NCBI RefSeq assembly: GCF_001422365.1
Contig: NZ_LMMT01000001.1
Location: 412,820 to 476,819 of the forward strand
DNA from: Pseudorhodoferax sp. Leaf265
GTDB lineage: Bacteria; Pseudomonadota; Gammaproteobacteria; Burkholderiales; Burkholderiaceae_C
Direction: 5' to 3'
Length of the DNA stretch: 64,000 nt
Position 1 is the first letter of the stretch; the number at the start of each line of letters is the position of its first letter. The translations under genes and the position numbers were made by a program. Under the pieces are notes generated by a model. The model ran no database searches, had not been told where the DNA came from, and was given only the letters and a program-made list of their open reading frames with translations. This document shows, one piece after another, positions 1-7,572 of the stretch.

Positions 1-1
1 G

Positions 2-1285
2 CACCTGGGCGCCGGGCAGTCCTACCTGGGCCGGGCCCTGGGCGCCACGCTGCATGTGGAGATCGACCACCGCTGCCTGGAGGCCGAGGTGGGGGCGCTC
101 TACCTGCTGGCCAGCGACGGGGCCTACGAACGGCTGGATGCGGCCAGCGTGCACACCGCGCTGGCCTGCTGGCCGCATGACTTCGACGCGGCGGCGCGCG
201 TGCTCGCGCAGCTGGCGCACGAGCGCGGCAGTACCGACGACGCCACCGTGCAGCTGCTGCGCATCGACGCGCTGCCGCCGCACGAGGCTGAGCCCTGGCA
301 GGCGCAGCGCGCGCAGCTGCGGCTGCCGCCGCCGCTCGCACCGCGCATGGTCTTCGAAGGCTGCACGTTGGTGCGCGAACTGCATGCGAGTGCGCGCAGC
401 CAGGTGTTCCTGGCGCTGGACCCGCAGACCGGCCGGCAGCTCGCCATCAAGGTGCCGGCCGTCGCGTTGCGTGAGGATGCCGAGGCGCTGGACCGCTTCC
501 TGCTCGAGGAATGGATCGCCCGGCGCGTGCACAGTCCGCACGTGCTGCAGGCCTGGGCGAGCGAGCACGCGCGCGAGCACCTGTACGTCGCGATGGAATA
601 TGTCGAGGGCCAGACGCTCGCGCAATGGATGACCGACCACCCGCGGCCCGACCTGGACAGCGTGCGCGGCCTGGTCACGCAACTGGCCAAGGGCTTGCAG
701 GCCCTGCACGGCAAGGAGATGCTGCACCAGGACCTGCGGCCCGAGAACGTGATGGTCGACCGCAGCGGCACCGTGAAGATCATCGATCTCGCCTCAGCCC
801 ATGTGGCCGGCCTGGCCGAGGCTGTGCCGGCGCTGCAGGCCACGCGCATCGCGGGCTCCCTGCAGTACACCGCGCCCGAGTACTTCGTCGGCGGCCAGCC
901 CACGGCCGCCGCCGACCTGTTCGCGCTGGCCGTGCTGAGCTACCAGATGCTCAGCGGCCAGTTGCCCTATGGTCTGCAGGTCACGCAGCTGCGCGCGCCC
1001 GCAGACCTGAAGCGACTGCGCTACGTGCCGCTGCGGCACCACCGGCCCGAGCTGCCGACCTGGCTGGACGCGGTGCTGCACAAGGCCTTGCAGCCCGACC
1101 CGGCGCGCCGGCAAGAGGCCGTTTCCGAGTTCGTGCACGACCTGCACCGGCCTGGCCCCGGGCTGCTGCGCACGCGCGCGATCCCGCTGGTGGAGCGCAA
1201 CCCCGTACTGTTCTGGCAGGTCTGCACAGTGGGGTTGGGTCTGGCGACGGTGGCGCTGGCGGGACTGCGCGTGCTGGGGCGCTGA
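2..1285 (+). CDS. PP2C phosphatase / serine-threonine kinase fusion, 3' part
   Basis: The gene is cut by the window start; 427 residues remain. Residues 1 to about 90 are the end of a PP2C-type phosphatase (LASDGAYE and the late STDDATV motif that helps bind metal). A Hanks-type kinase domain follows, with the ATP-binding lysine in LAIKVP (residue 150 of the visible part), the catalytic loop HQDLRPEN (Asp 244) and DLA (Asp 262) in place of the usual DFG. A hydrophobic segment near residues 403-425 (FWQVCTVGLGLATVALAGL) would anchor the protein in the inner membrane. Such fusions are predicted signalling proteins that phosphorylate and dephosphorylate the same targets; the substrate is unknown. 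The HQD and DLA variants keep both metal and catalytic aspartates, so activity is still plausible. The next gene is convergent, with a hairpin between. Confidence 0.9.
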   Translation, partial: HLGAGQSYLGRALGATLHVEIDHRCLEAEVGALYLLASDGAYERLDAASVHTALACWPHDFDAAARVLAQLAHERGSTDDATVQLLRIDALPPHEAEPWQAQRAQLRLPPPLAPRMVFEGCTLVRELHASARSQVFLALDPQTGRQLAIKVPAVALREDAEALDRFLLEEWIARRVHSPHVLQAWASEHAREHLYVAMEYVEGQTLAQWMTDHPRPDLDSVRGLVTQLAKGLQALHGKEMLHQDLRPENVMVDRSGTVKIIDLASAHVAGLAEAVPALQATRIAGSLQYTAPEYFVGGQPTAAADLFALAVLSYQMLSGQLPYGLQVTQLRAPADLKRLRYVPLRHHRPELPTWLDAVLHKALQPDPARRQEAVSEFVHDLHRPGPGLLRTRAIPLVERNPVLFWQVCTVGLGLATVALAGLRVLGR

Positions 1286-1301
1286 GCGCCAAGAACAGCA
1301 A

Positions 1302-1327
1302 GGCCCACACGCTTGCGCGTGCGGGCC
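1302..1327. terminator. Bidirectional terminator between convergent genes
   Basis: An 11-base stem (GGCCCACACGC with GCGTGCGGGCC, one G-U type mismatch) around the loop TTGC lies between the kinase stop and the tctA stop. On the plus strand it is followed by CTGTTTGC; on the minus strand by TTGCTGTT. Its position between two convergent genes fits a shared terminator. Confidence 0.6.
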
Positions 1328-1347
1328 CTGTTTGCATCGGCCGACGC

Positions 1348-2862
1348 TCAGTGCGTCGCCACGGCAGGCGCCATCCGCCCACCGCCCTTGCGCAGCTTCC
1401 ACACCGCCAGCCCCATCTGCCACACGATGAAGGCCGCCACCAGGCTGAACAGCGTGCCGGCGATCGGCCGGTGCGCCATCTCCACGAAGCTGCCGCGCGT
1501 GAGCAGCATGGCGCGGCGGAAGTTCTCTTCCAGCATCGGGCCCAGGATGAAGCCCAGCATCAGCGGCGCGGCGTCCAGGCCCAGGCGCATGAACATGTAG
1601 CCCATGGCGCCGAAGGCGGCCGTGACGAAGATGTCGTCGACGTTGTTGTTCACGCTGAACGAGCCGATGCAGCAGAAGAACAGGATGGCCGGGAACAGCA
1701 CGCTGTACGGGATCTTGAACAGCGTAAGCCACCAGCGCACCAGCGGCACGTTCAGGATCAGCAGGAAGCAGTTGCCCACCCACATGCTGGCCACCAGGCC
1801 CCAGAACAGGTCCGGGTGCTCGGGGATGAGGTTGGGGCCGGGCGTCACGCCCTTGATCATGAAGGCGCCCATCATCAGCGCCATCACCGCGTTCTCGGGA
1901 ATGCCGATGCTCATGAGCGGGATGAAGCTGGTGCGCGCGGCCGATTCGTCGGCAGCGGCCTGGCCGGCCACGCCCTCGATGGCGCCCTCGCCGATCTCGT
2001 GCTTGTACTTGCTGACCTTCTTGTCCACGGCATAGGCCGCGAACTGGGCGATCACCGGGCCGCCGCCGGGCAGGATGCCCAGGAAGGAGCCCAGCACGCT
2101 GCCGCGCAGCGCGCTCGGGATGATGCGCTTGAACTCGGGCCAGGTCGGGATCAGCTTGATGGCGCCGTTGAAGGGCGTGCGCTCTTCCTTGGCATCCAGG
2201 TTCTTGGTGATCTCGGCGATGCCGAAACAGCCCAGCGCGATGCTGACCAGGCCGATGCCGTCGGCCAGGAAGGGCATGTCCATCGTGAAGCGGGCCACGC
2301 CGCTGTTCACGTCGGTGCCGATCTGGCCCAGCAGCACGCCGACCATGCACATGGCCAGGCCGTTGAGCAGGCTGCCCGTGGTCACGAAGCTCACGCACAC
2401 GAAGCCCACCATCATCAATGCGCAGTAGTCGGCCGGGCCGAACAGGAAGGCCACCTGGCTCAGCGTGGGCGCCAGGAAGGCCAGCACCACGATGGAGATG
2501 GTGCCGCCGATGAAGCTGGAGAAGCCCGCCGTGAACAGCGCCAGCCCGGTCTTGCCCTTGAGCGTCATCGCGTAGCCGTCGATGCAGGCCACGATGGAGC
2601 TCGCATGCGGGATCTTCATCGTGATCGCGCTCACGCTGTCGCCGTACTGCGCCCCGTAGTAGATGCCGGCCAGCATGATCAGCGAGCCGTCCAGCGGCAT
2701 CGAGTAGGTCAGCGGCAGCAAGAGGCTGATGGTGGCCAGCGGGCCCAGGCCCGGCAGCAGGCCGACCATGGTGCCCACGGTGCAGCCGAGGGCACAGTAC
2801 ATGAGGTTGTCCAGCGTCAGCGCGTGGCCGAAACCGAACATGAGGTTGTGGATGACGTCCAT
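1348..2862 (-). CDS. tctA: Tripartite tricarboxylate transporter large membrane subunit TctA
   Basis: The 504-residue protein has the usual length and pattern of the large permease of TTT (tctCBA-type) carriers, which move citrate or other carboxylates with a cation gradient and a periplasmic binding protein. The family's repeated Gly/Pro-rich re-entrant motifs are visible: GLLPGLGPLATISLLLPLTY near residue 35 and GILPGGGPVIAQF near residue 260. About ten to twelve hydrophobic segments run along the protein. It starts 10 bases after tctB with GAGG upstream, so the two are one operon. No binding-protein gene (tctC) is next to it, so the substrate cannot be read from context beyond carboxylates. 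Confidence 0.95.
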   Translation of the reverse strand: MDVIHNLMFGFGHALTLDNLMYCALGCTVGTMVGLLPGLGPLATISLLLPLTYSMPLDGSLIMLAGIYYGAQYGDSVSAITMKIPHASSIVACIDGYAMTLKGKTGLALFTAGFSSFIGGTISIVVLAFLAPTLSQVAFLFGPADYCALMMVGFVCVSFVTTGSLLNGLAMCMVGVLLGQIGTDVNSGVARFTMDMPFLADGIGLVSIALGCFGIAEITKNLDAKEERTPFNGAIKLIPTWPEFKRIIPSALRGSVLGSFLGILPGGGPVIAQFAAYAVDKKVSKYKHEIGEGAIEGVAGQAAADESAARTSFIPLMSIGIPENAVMALMMGAFMIKGVTPGPNLIPEHPDLFWGLVASMWVGNCFLLILNVPLVRWWLTLFKIPYSVLFPAILFFCCIGSFSVNNNVDDIFVTAAFGAMGYMFMRLGLDAAPLMLGFILGPMLEENFRRAMLLTRGSFVEMAHRPIAGTLFSLVAAFIVWQMGLAVWKLRKGGGRMAPAVATH

Positions 2863-2872
2863 GGCAATGACC

Positions 2873-3298
2873 TCAGATCAGCGGCAACGAGAGGCCGAGC
2901 AGCTTCTGGAACGCGAAGGCCACGATGATCAGGCCGATGCTGATCTTGATGTTGCGCGACACCGAGTAGGTGGTCGCGGCCTTGCCCGAGATGAACACCA
3001 TGGCGACGATGCCGGCCAGCATGTTCACGTACAGCGAGAGCAACGCGAACACGCACAGCGAGACCAGCAGCAGGCCGATGTTCTTGATGTTCAGGTCCAG
3101 CGGCTCACGCGCCGTGAAGCGCGAGCGCACGATGATCATCAAGGCGATGGTCAGCAGGATGCCGCTGACGATCAGCGGGAAGAGGCCGGGGCCGGCCCGC
3201 CCGAGGGAGCCGGTCTGGTATTGCAGCGAAAAGCCGCCGAACACCAGGGCGATCAAGGCCAGGAACAGCCCTCTCGCGAGATTGCGGTCGATCATCAT
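2873..3298 (-). CDS. tctB: Tripartite tricarboxylate transporter small membrane subunit TctB
   Basis: This 141-residue protein has four hydrophobic segments, as expected for the small permease that pairs with TctA. The start is one of two consecutive ATG codons at 3298 and 3295; GGAAG just upstream is better spaced from the second, so the true product may be one residue shorter. Longer readings in this frame run through non-membrane, Pro/Arg-rich sequence and are unlikely. It precedes tctA by 10 bases. A 178-base gap separates it from tctE and must hold its promoter. Confidence 0.88.
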   Translation of the reverse strand: MMIDRNLARGLFLALIALVFGGFSLQYQTGSLGRAGPGLFPLIVSGILLTIALMIIVRSRFTAREPLDLNIKNIGLLLVSLCVFALLSLYVNMLAGIVAMVFISGKAATTYSVSRNIKISIGLIIVAFAFQKLLGLSLPLI

Positions 3299-3442
3299 GA
3301 ACTTCCGATGGGTTTGTCTCCACGCCCGCGCGGCCGGAAAACGGCTGCGCTGGCGCCTGTGGGCCGCGCAGGCGGGAACCTGCTGGCCGTGGCCGAATTT
3401 TTGGCCGCGCACCGGCAGGCCGCCCCATCGGCTACCACGTAC

Positions 3443-3461
3443 GACAGCTTCGTGACAGCTT
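3443..3461 (-). promoter_or_regulatory. Direct repeat, candidate TctD operator
   Basis: The 8-base sequence GACAGCTT occurs twice with an 11-base period (3443-3450 and 3454-3461) in the gap upstream of tctBA. OmpR/PhoB-family regulators such as TctD bind direct repeats spaced by about one helical turn, so this is a candidate TctD site about 145 bases upstream of tctB. The repeat is seen directly; the binding protein is inferred. Confidence 0.45.
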
Positions 3462-3476
3462 GGCGCGCGTGGCGCC

Positions 3477-4856
3477 TCAGTGGTCCGCGCGCGGCAGCCG
3501 CACGCGCACGCACAGGCCGCGGCCGGACGGCCCGGCCAGCAGTGCGGCATCGCCAGCGTGCAGCTGCGCGATGTGCTGCACGATGGGCAGGCCCAGGCCG
3601 GTGCCGGGCCCGCTGGCCGAGCGGCCGCGGTGGAAGCGGTCCCAGGCGCGGGCCTGGTCGGCGGCGTCCATGCCGGGGCCGTCATCCTCCACGTCCAGCA
3701 GCACGTGGCCGCCCTCGGTGCGCGTGCGCACCGTCACCTGCGCGCCGCGCCCGGCATGCTGCTGTGCGTTGTGCACGAGGTTGGCCAGCAATTCGCGCAG
3801 CAGCCAAGCCTCGCCCTGCACTGCGGCCGGCTGCAGGTCGAAGCCCAGGTCCTGTCCTGCGGCCAGGGCCGGCCGCACCCAGTCGGCGGCGGCCTCGGTT
3901 ACGAGCTGGGCCAGGTCGATGCGCGCGGCATCGCGGCGCTGCAGCACCGCGCCCTCGGCACGCGCCAGCGTCAGCAACTGGTGCGACAGGTGTGCGCTGC
4001 GCTCGGCCGCCGCATGCAGGCGTTGCAGCCGCGCATGCAGTTCCGGCGGGTGCGGCTGCGCCAGCGCCTGGGCCGATTCGGACAGCAGCACCGCCAGCGG
4101 CGTGCGCAGCTGGTGCGAGGCATCGTCCAGGAAGCTGCGCTGCGCACCGACCGCCTGGCGCAGCCGTCCAAACAACTCGTTGATGGCCGCGACGAGAAAG
4201 CCCACCTCGCGCGGCAGCTGCTGCAGCGGCAGCGGGTCCAGCTGCTGCAGCGAGCGCCGCTCCAGCTCCTGCGGTGCCTGCTGCAACGGCCGCAGGCCAC
4301 GCCCTACCGCGACACGGGCCAGCAGCGCCAGGCACAGGGCCAGCAGCAGGCTCACGCCGGCCGCGGCCAGCCCCACGGCGCGCGCCGCGGCATCGCGCTT
4401 GCCCAGCGACTCGGCCACGAGGATGGGGCAGGTCTGGGCGCCGCAGGCCGCGCCATGGGCGACGATGCGCATGGCCTGGCCGCGCAGCGCGCCGTCGAAG
4501 AAGCGCCAGTCGCCGCGCGCCAGGCGCGGGTCCAGCGCCAGCAGCGCGCGCTCGCCGCCCAGCGGGCGACCCTGCGCATCGCCCACCGCGAACACCACCT
4601 CGTCGACGAGGTCGGCGCGCAGCGCATGCGCGGTCTGCGCGCTGAGCGGCAAGACGGCCTGGCCTTCGCGCTCTTCGAGGATCTGCGCCAGCGCCACCGT
4701 GGTGTCGGTCAGCGCGCGGTCCAGGCTGTCCATGGCCGGCTGCACCGCCAGCAGGTACAGCACGGCCGTGGCCAGCGGCACCAGCACCACGAGCGGCGCC
4801 AGCAGCCAGACCAGCAGCGTGCGCCGCAGGCTGGCAGCGCGTGGCTCAGTCGCCAT
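3477..4856 (-). CDS. tctE: Two-component sensor histidine kinase TctE
   Basis: The 459-residue inner-membrane sensor has an N-terminal transmembrane helix (RRTLLVWLLAPLVVLVPLAT), a periplasmic sensor of about 130 residues, a second helix (AAGVSLLLALCLALLARVAV), a HAMP-like linker, the dimerisation box with the phospho-accepting histidine (FLDDASHQLRTPLA) and a GHKL ATPase domain (NLVHNAQQH, DDGPGMD, GTGLGLPIV). The chosen ATG at 4856 overlaps the end of tctD by 11 bases; the longer frame from 5015 would lie wholly inside tctD. The extracytoplasmic domain is of the kind paired with TctD to sense carboxylates. Linkage to tctBA supports that role. Confidence 0.9.
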   Translation of the reverse strand: MATEPRAASLRRTLLVWLLAPLVVLVPLATAVLYLLAVQPAMDSLDRALTDTTVALAQILEEREGQAVLPLSAQTAHALRADLVDEVVFAVGDAQGRPLGGERALLALDPRLARGDWRFFDGALRGQAMRIVAHGAACGAQTCPILVAESLGKRDAAARAVGLAAAGVSLLLALCLALLARVAVGRGLRPLQQAPQELERRSLQQLDPLPLQQLPREVGFLVAAINELFGRLRQAVGAQRSFLDDASHQLRTPLAVLLSESAQALAQPHPPELHARLQRLHAAAERSAHLSHQLLTLARAEGAVLQRRDAARIDLAQLVTEAAADWVRPALAAGQDLGFDLQPAAVQGEAWLLRELLANLVHNAQQHAGRGAQVTVRTRTEGGHVLLDVEDDGPGMDAADQARAWDRFHRGRSASGPGTGLGLPIVQHIAQLHAGDAALLAGPSGRGLCVRVRLPRADH

Positions 4857-5520
4857 CGGCGGCTTCGAGCAGATAGCCCAGGCCGCGCACCGTGCGCAGT
4901 CGCACGCCGCCCGGTTCGATCTTGGCGCGCAGCCGCGACACCTGCAGTTCCAGCGCGTTGTCGGACGTTCCCGCGGCCCAGCCTGGCACCAGGGCCATGA
5001 GCTGCTCGCGCGCAACGATCTGGCCGGCCCGCGTCATCAGGTACTGCAGCAACGTGGACTCGCGGGCACTGAGTGGCAGCGGCTGCTCGCCGATGGCCGC
5101 GCGCATGCCCTGCGGGTCGAAGCGCAGCGCCGCCAGCGCGAGCCGGCCTTCGCGCCGGTTCTCGTGCCGGCGTACCAGCGCGCGCAGCCGGGCCACGAGT
5201 TCGGCCGGCGCGAAAGGCTTGCACATGTAGTCGTCGGCGCCAGCCTCCAGGCCGGCCACGCGGTCGTCCACGCTGTCCCGCGCGGTCAGCACCAGCACCG
5301 GCTGCAGCCAGCCGCTCTCGCGCACGCGGCGCAGCGTCTCCAGGCCATCGATGCCGGGCAGGCCCAGGTCGAGCACCAGCAGGTCGTAGGCATCCTGCGC
5401 CAGCGAGCGCGGCACGGGCTCGCCACGCGCGCTCACATCCACGCGCCAGCCCTGTGCCTGCAGCGCACCGGCGACCGAGGTGGCCAGGGCTTCGTCGTCT
5501 TCAACGAGCAGGATGTGCAT
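4846..5520 (-). CDS. tctD: Response regulator TctD (OmpR family)
   Basis: The 224-residue protein has a receiver domain with the acidic pair (EDDE, residues 7-10), the phospho-acceptor aspartate in LLVLDLGLPG (about residue 52) and the conserved lysine in MCKPF (about residue 102), then a winged-helix OmpR/PhoB DNA-binding domain ending in RLRAKIEPGGVRLRTVRGLGY. It is the first gene of the tctDE pair, overlapping tctE by 11 bases. It likely activates the downstream tctBA genes in response to the TctE signal. It is divergent from the Wadjet-like operon, with 85 bases between the starts. Confidence 0.92.
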   Translation of the reverse strand: MHILLVEDDEALATSVAGALQAQGWRVDVSARGEPVPRSLAQDAYDLLVLDLGLPGIDGLETLRRVRESGWLQPVLVLTARDSVDDRVAGLEAGADDYMCKPFAPAELVARLRALVRRHENRREGRLALAALRFDPQGMRAAIGEQPLPLSARESTLLQYLMTRAGQIVAREQLMALVPGWAAGTSDNALELQVSRLRAKIEPGGVRLRTVRGLGYLLEAADGD

Positions 5521-5591
5521 GGGGCTAAGGGGGGGTGCGCAGGCGCCGCATTGTGCCCGCGGCCACTGGCCAGGGCGCCGCTGGCCTCATG

Positions 5592-5597
5592 CAGAAT
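5592..5597 (+). promoter_or_regulatory. Candidate -10 box of the jetABCD-like operon
   Basis: CAGAAT sits 8 bases upstream of the operon's first ATG with no Shine-Dalgarno sequence between. The spacing would put transcription start at or next to the A of the start codon, suggesting a leaderless message. The same geometry is seen before hslR, the MFS gene and the FKBP gene. Confidence 0.35.
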
Positions 5598-5605
5598 CCC
5601 CCGCC

Positions 5606-6895
5606 ATGCAACTGCCTCCCCCGTCGGACGAACCCGAGTCCGGCAGCTTCGAAGGCTACTTCCGCGACCCGGCACTTGCCGCCGAATCGGCCCTGGGCTT
5701 CGCCCTGGAACAGCGGCTGCCGGTGCTGGACGCCCTGCGTGGCCTGTTCTCGGGCAGCGCCGCCGCGGCACGGCTGCGCGTGTGGGCCTTCCTCGAAATC
5801 GCCAGCCTCCCCCGGGGCCGGCTGCAGCGCGACGAACTCCAGCAGCTGTTCCACGCGCTGCGGCCCGAAGCGCTGGAGCTGGTGCTCAAGCGCCTGCGCG
5901 ACGTCGGCCTGCTGGCCTGGAACGCCACGACGCAGGACTACGAACTGCCGGCCCTGGCCCAGCAGGTCCAGGCCGTGCTCGCCCCCCTCGCACGCACGGC
6001 GAGCGACGACGACGAGATGGCCGCCCTGCTGGCCCAGGTCGCCGGCGCCCAGGCGCTGGGCCTGTCCGACGCGGGCCAGATCAAGCACCTGCACGCGCAA
6101 CTGGCGCGGCTGCACGACCAGTTCGCCGACGCCATCGCCAGCGGCTCCGAGGTGCAGCTGCGCGCAGCCCAGCCCCGCTTCGAGCGCGCGCTGAAACTGG
6201 TCGACCGCGCTGGCGAGGCGCTCACGGCACTGATCCGCAGCGAGCACGGCGACCCACGGCTGGAACGCGAGGCGCGTGCGCTAGGCCACAGCCAGGCCAG
6301 GCTGCTGTCCATGGCCAGCCAGTTCACACGTGCGCTGCAGCAGGCCGACCGCCAGCGCGTGACGCTGGGCAGCACCGGCATCACGAGTTCGGACGTGCGG
6401 CACTGGCTGCAGTCGCAGGCTGCGCTGCACAGCCTGGCGGACGGCGCCCTCGCCACCGGCGTGCGGCCGGTGTTCGTCAGCGCCCAGGAACTCGTGGACG
6501 TGGCCGAGGGCGAGTTCGAACGCGACCGGCCCGACCCGCTGCGCGCCCAGCGTCTGCCGCCGCCGGCCGAGGCCGCGGCCGGTCTGCTGGAGACACTGCG
6601 CATGCCCGAAGAACTCGGCGCGCTGATCGCGCAGCTCACGGCATGGAGCACCGAACCCGCGCCGCAACCCCTGACCGCCGCCGTGCTGGGCGGCCGCTTC
6701 GCCCAGGCCGCCTACCGCATGCAGCTGCTGCCCTTGCTGGGCGATGCCCAGGCCCGCACGCTGAACGGCCAGACCGGCGACCTCGCCCGCACCGCCTGGC
6801 ATGCCGAACTGCAGCCGCAGGTGCAACCGGTCGACGATGCCCATGTCGCCGCCATCAGCGCTGGCCAACTCATTCCCGACGCCCCCACTCCATGA
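5606..6895 (+). CDS. Kleisin-like subunit of a Wadjet/Mks-type SMC system (JetA-like)
   Basis: The first gene of a four-gene overlapping operon, 429 residues. The N-terminal part (about 45-110) looks like a winged-helix domain (RLRVWAFLEIASLPRG..LQRDELQQLFHAL), followed by long alpha-helical, Gln/Arg/Glu-rich segments and a C-terminal helical domain. That plan matches the kleisin-like JetA/MksF subunits that bridge the SMC heads, although I see no strong sequence signature and assign it mainly from operon position. The ATG at 5606 is preferred over an upstream in-frame codon inside the tctD region. Its stop overlaps the next start (ATGA). In known Wadjet systems this subunit helps the SMC motor extrude and recognise small circular DNA. 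Confidence 0.7.
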   Translation: MQLPPPSDEPESGSFEGYFRDPALAAESALGFALEQRLPVLDALRGLFSGSAAAARLRVWAFLEIASLPRGRLQRDELQQLFHALRPEALELVLKRLRDVGLLAWNATTQDYELPALAQQVQAVLAPLARTASDDDEMAALLAQVAGAQALGLSDAGQIKHLHAQLARLHDQFADAIASGSEVQLRAAQPRFERALKLVDRAGEALTALIRSEHGDPRLEREARALGHSQARLLSMASQFTRALQQADRQRVTLGSTGITSSDVRHWLQSQAALHSLADGALATGVRPVFVSAQELVDVAEGEFERDRPDPLRAQRLPPPAEAAAGLLETLRMPEELGALIAQLTAWSTEPAPQPLTAAVLGGRFAQAAYRMQLLPLLGDAQARTLNGQTGDLARTAWHAELQPQVQPVDDAHVAAISAGQLIPDAPTP

Positions 6896-7572
6896 GCACC
6901 CCCCTGGACGACGCTGCCCTGCTCGCGGCCGAATTGCTGGCCCGCCGCTGGTTGCCGCGCCAACACCCGCGCGTGCGCCGCGCGCTGATCGATGCCGAAC
7001 TCTGGCAAGCCACGCAGCAGCGCCTGGCCGAGGTCGGCCTGCGCCTGGTGGACAACATCCATGCCGACCACGTGGCCGTGGCGCTGCTGCGCAGTGCAGA
7101 GACCGCGGTGTTCGGCGAGGCCGGCCTGGCGGCCAACAACAACCTGGAGCTGCCGCGCGACGCGCAGTCGCTGCTGGTGGTGCTGTGGGCCTTGATCGTG
7201 CTGCCCAAGCGCGAGCGCCAGGCCGCCCGCGCCGCCAGCGCAGCGGGCGACGAGCAGGCCGAGATGTTCCGCACCGAACGCCCGCTGCCCAGCGCTGCGG
7301 TCGCCAGCCCGCTGGTGGCCTACAAGACCCTGCTGGCCGACTTCGGCAACCAGCTCGGCAAGAAGACCCGGCTGGACGCCAACCTCAAGCGGCTGGAGAC
7401 GCACGGCTTCATCCATCGGCGTGGCGACGACATCGCCGAAGGCCCGCTGCTGGACCTGCTGCTGGACTACGACCAGCTGGCCCAGCGCATCCTGGATGGC
7501 GCGCTCGGCGACGTGCTGGCGCGCACACGGGCCCAGGCCGAGGCCGCGCCATCTGCCGGGGAGGCCGCCTGA
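6892..7572 (+). CDS. Small SMC-complex subunit, JetB/MksE-like (DUF4194-like)
   Basis: A 226-residue protein overlapping the previous gene by 4 bases and the SMC gene by 1 base (TGATG). The order and size match the KITE-type partner JetB/MksE. It has a helical N-terminus, a central hydrophobic helix (SLLVVLWALIVLPKRERQ) and a wing-like region (TRLDANLKRLETHGFIHRRG..IAEGPLLDLLLDYDQL), typical of a winged-helix protein that reads out allele-specific hydrophobic positions. Family assignment is by organisation and predicted fold, not by a catalytic motif. Confidence 0.72.
   Translation: MSTPLDDAALLAAELLARRWLPRQHPRVRRALIDAELWQATQQRLAEVGLRLVDNIHADHVAVALLRSAETAVFGEAGLAANNNLELPRDAQSLLVVLWALIVLPKRERQAARAASAAGDEQAEMFRTERPLPSAAVASPLVAYKTLLADFGNQLGKKTRLDANLKRLETHGFIHRRGDDIAEGPLLDLLLDYDQLAQRILDGALGDVLARTRAQAEAAPSAGEAA

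Noticed and set aside
511-2928. Long plus-strand frame across the kinase end and opposite tctA
   Set aside because: It is a shadow of the two real genes in another frame, rich in His/Ala/Asp/Gly repeats with no recognisable domain.
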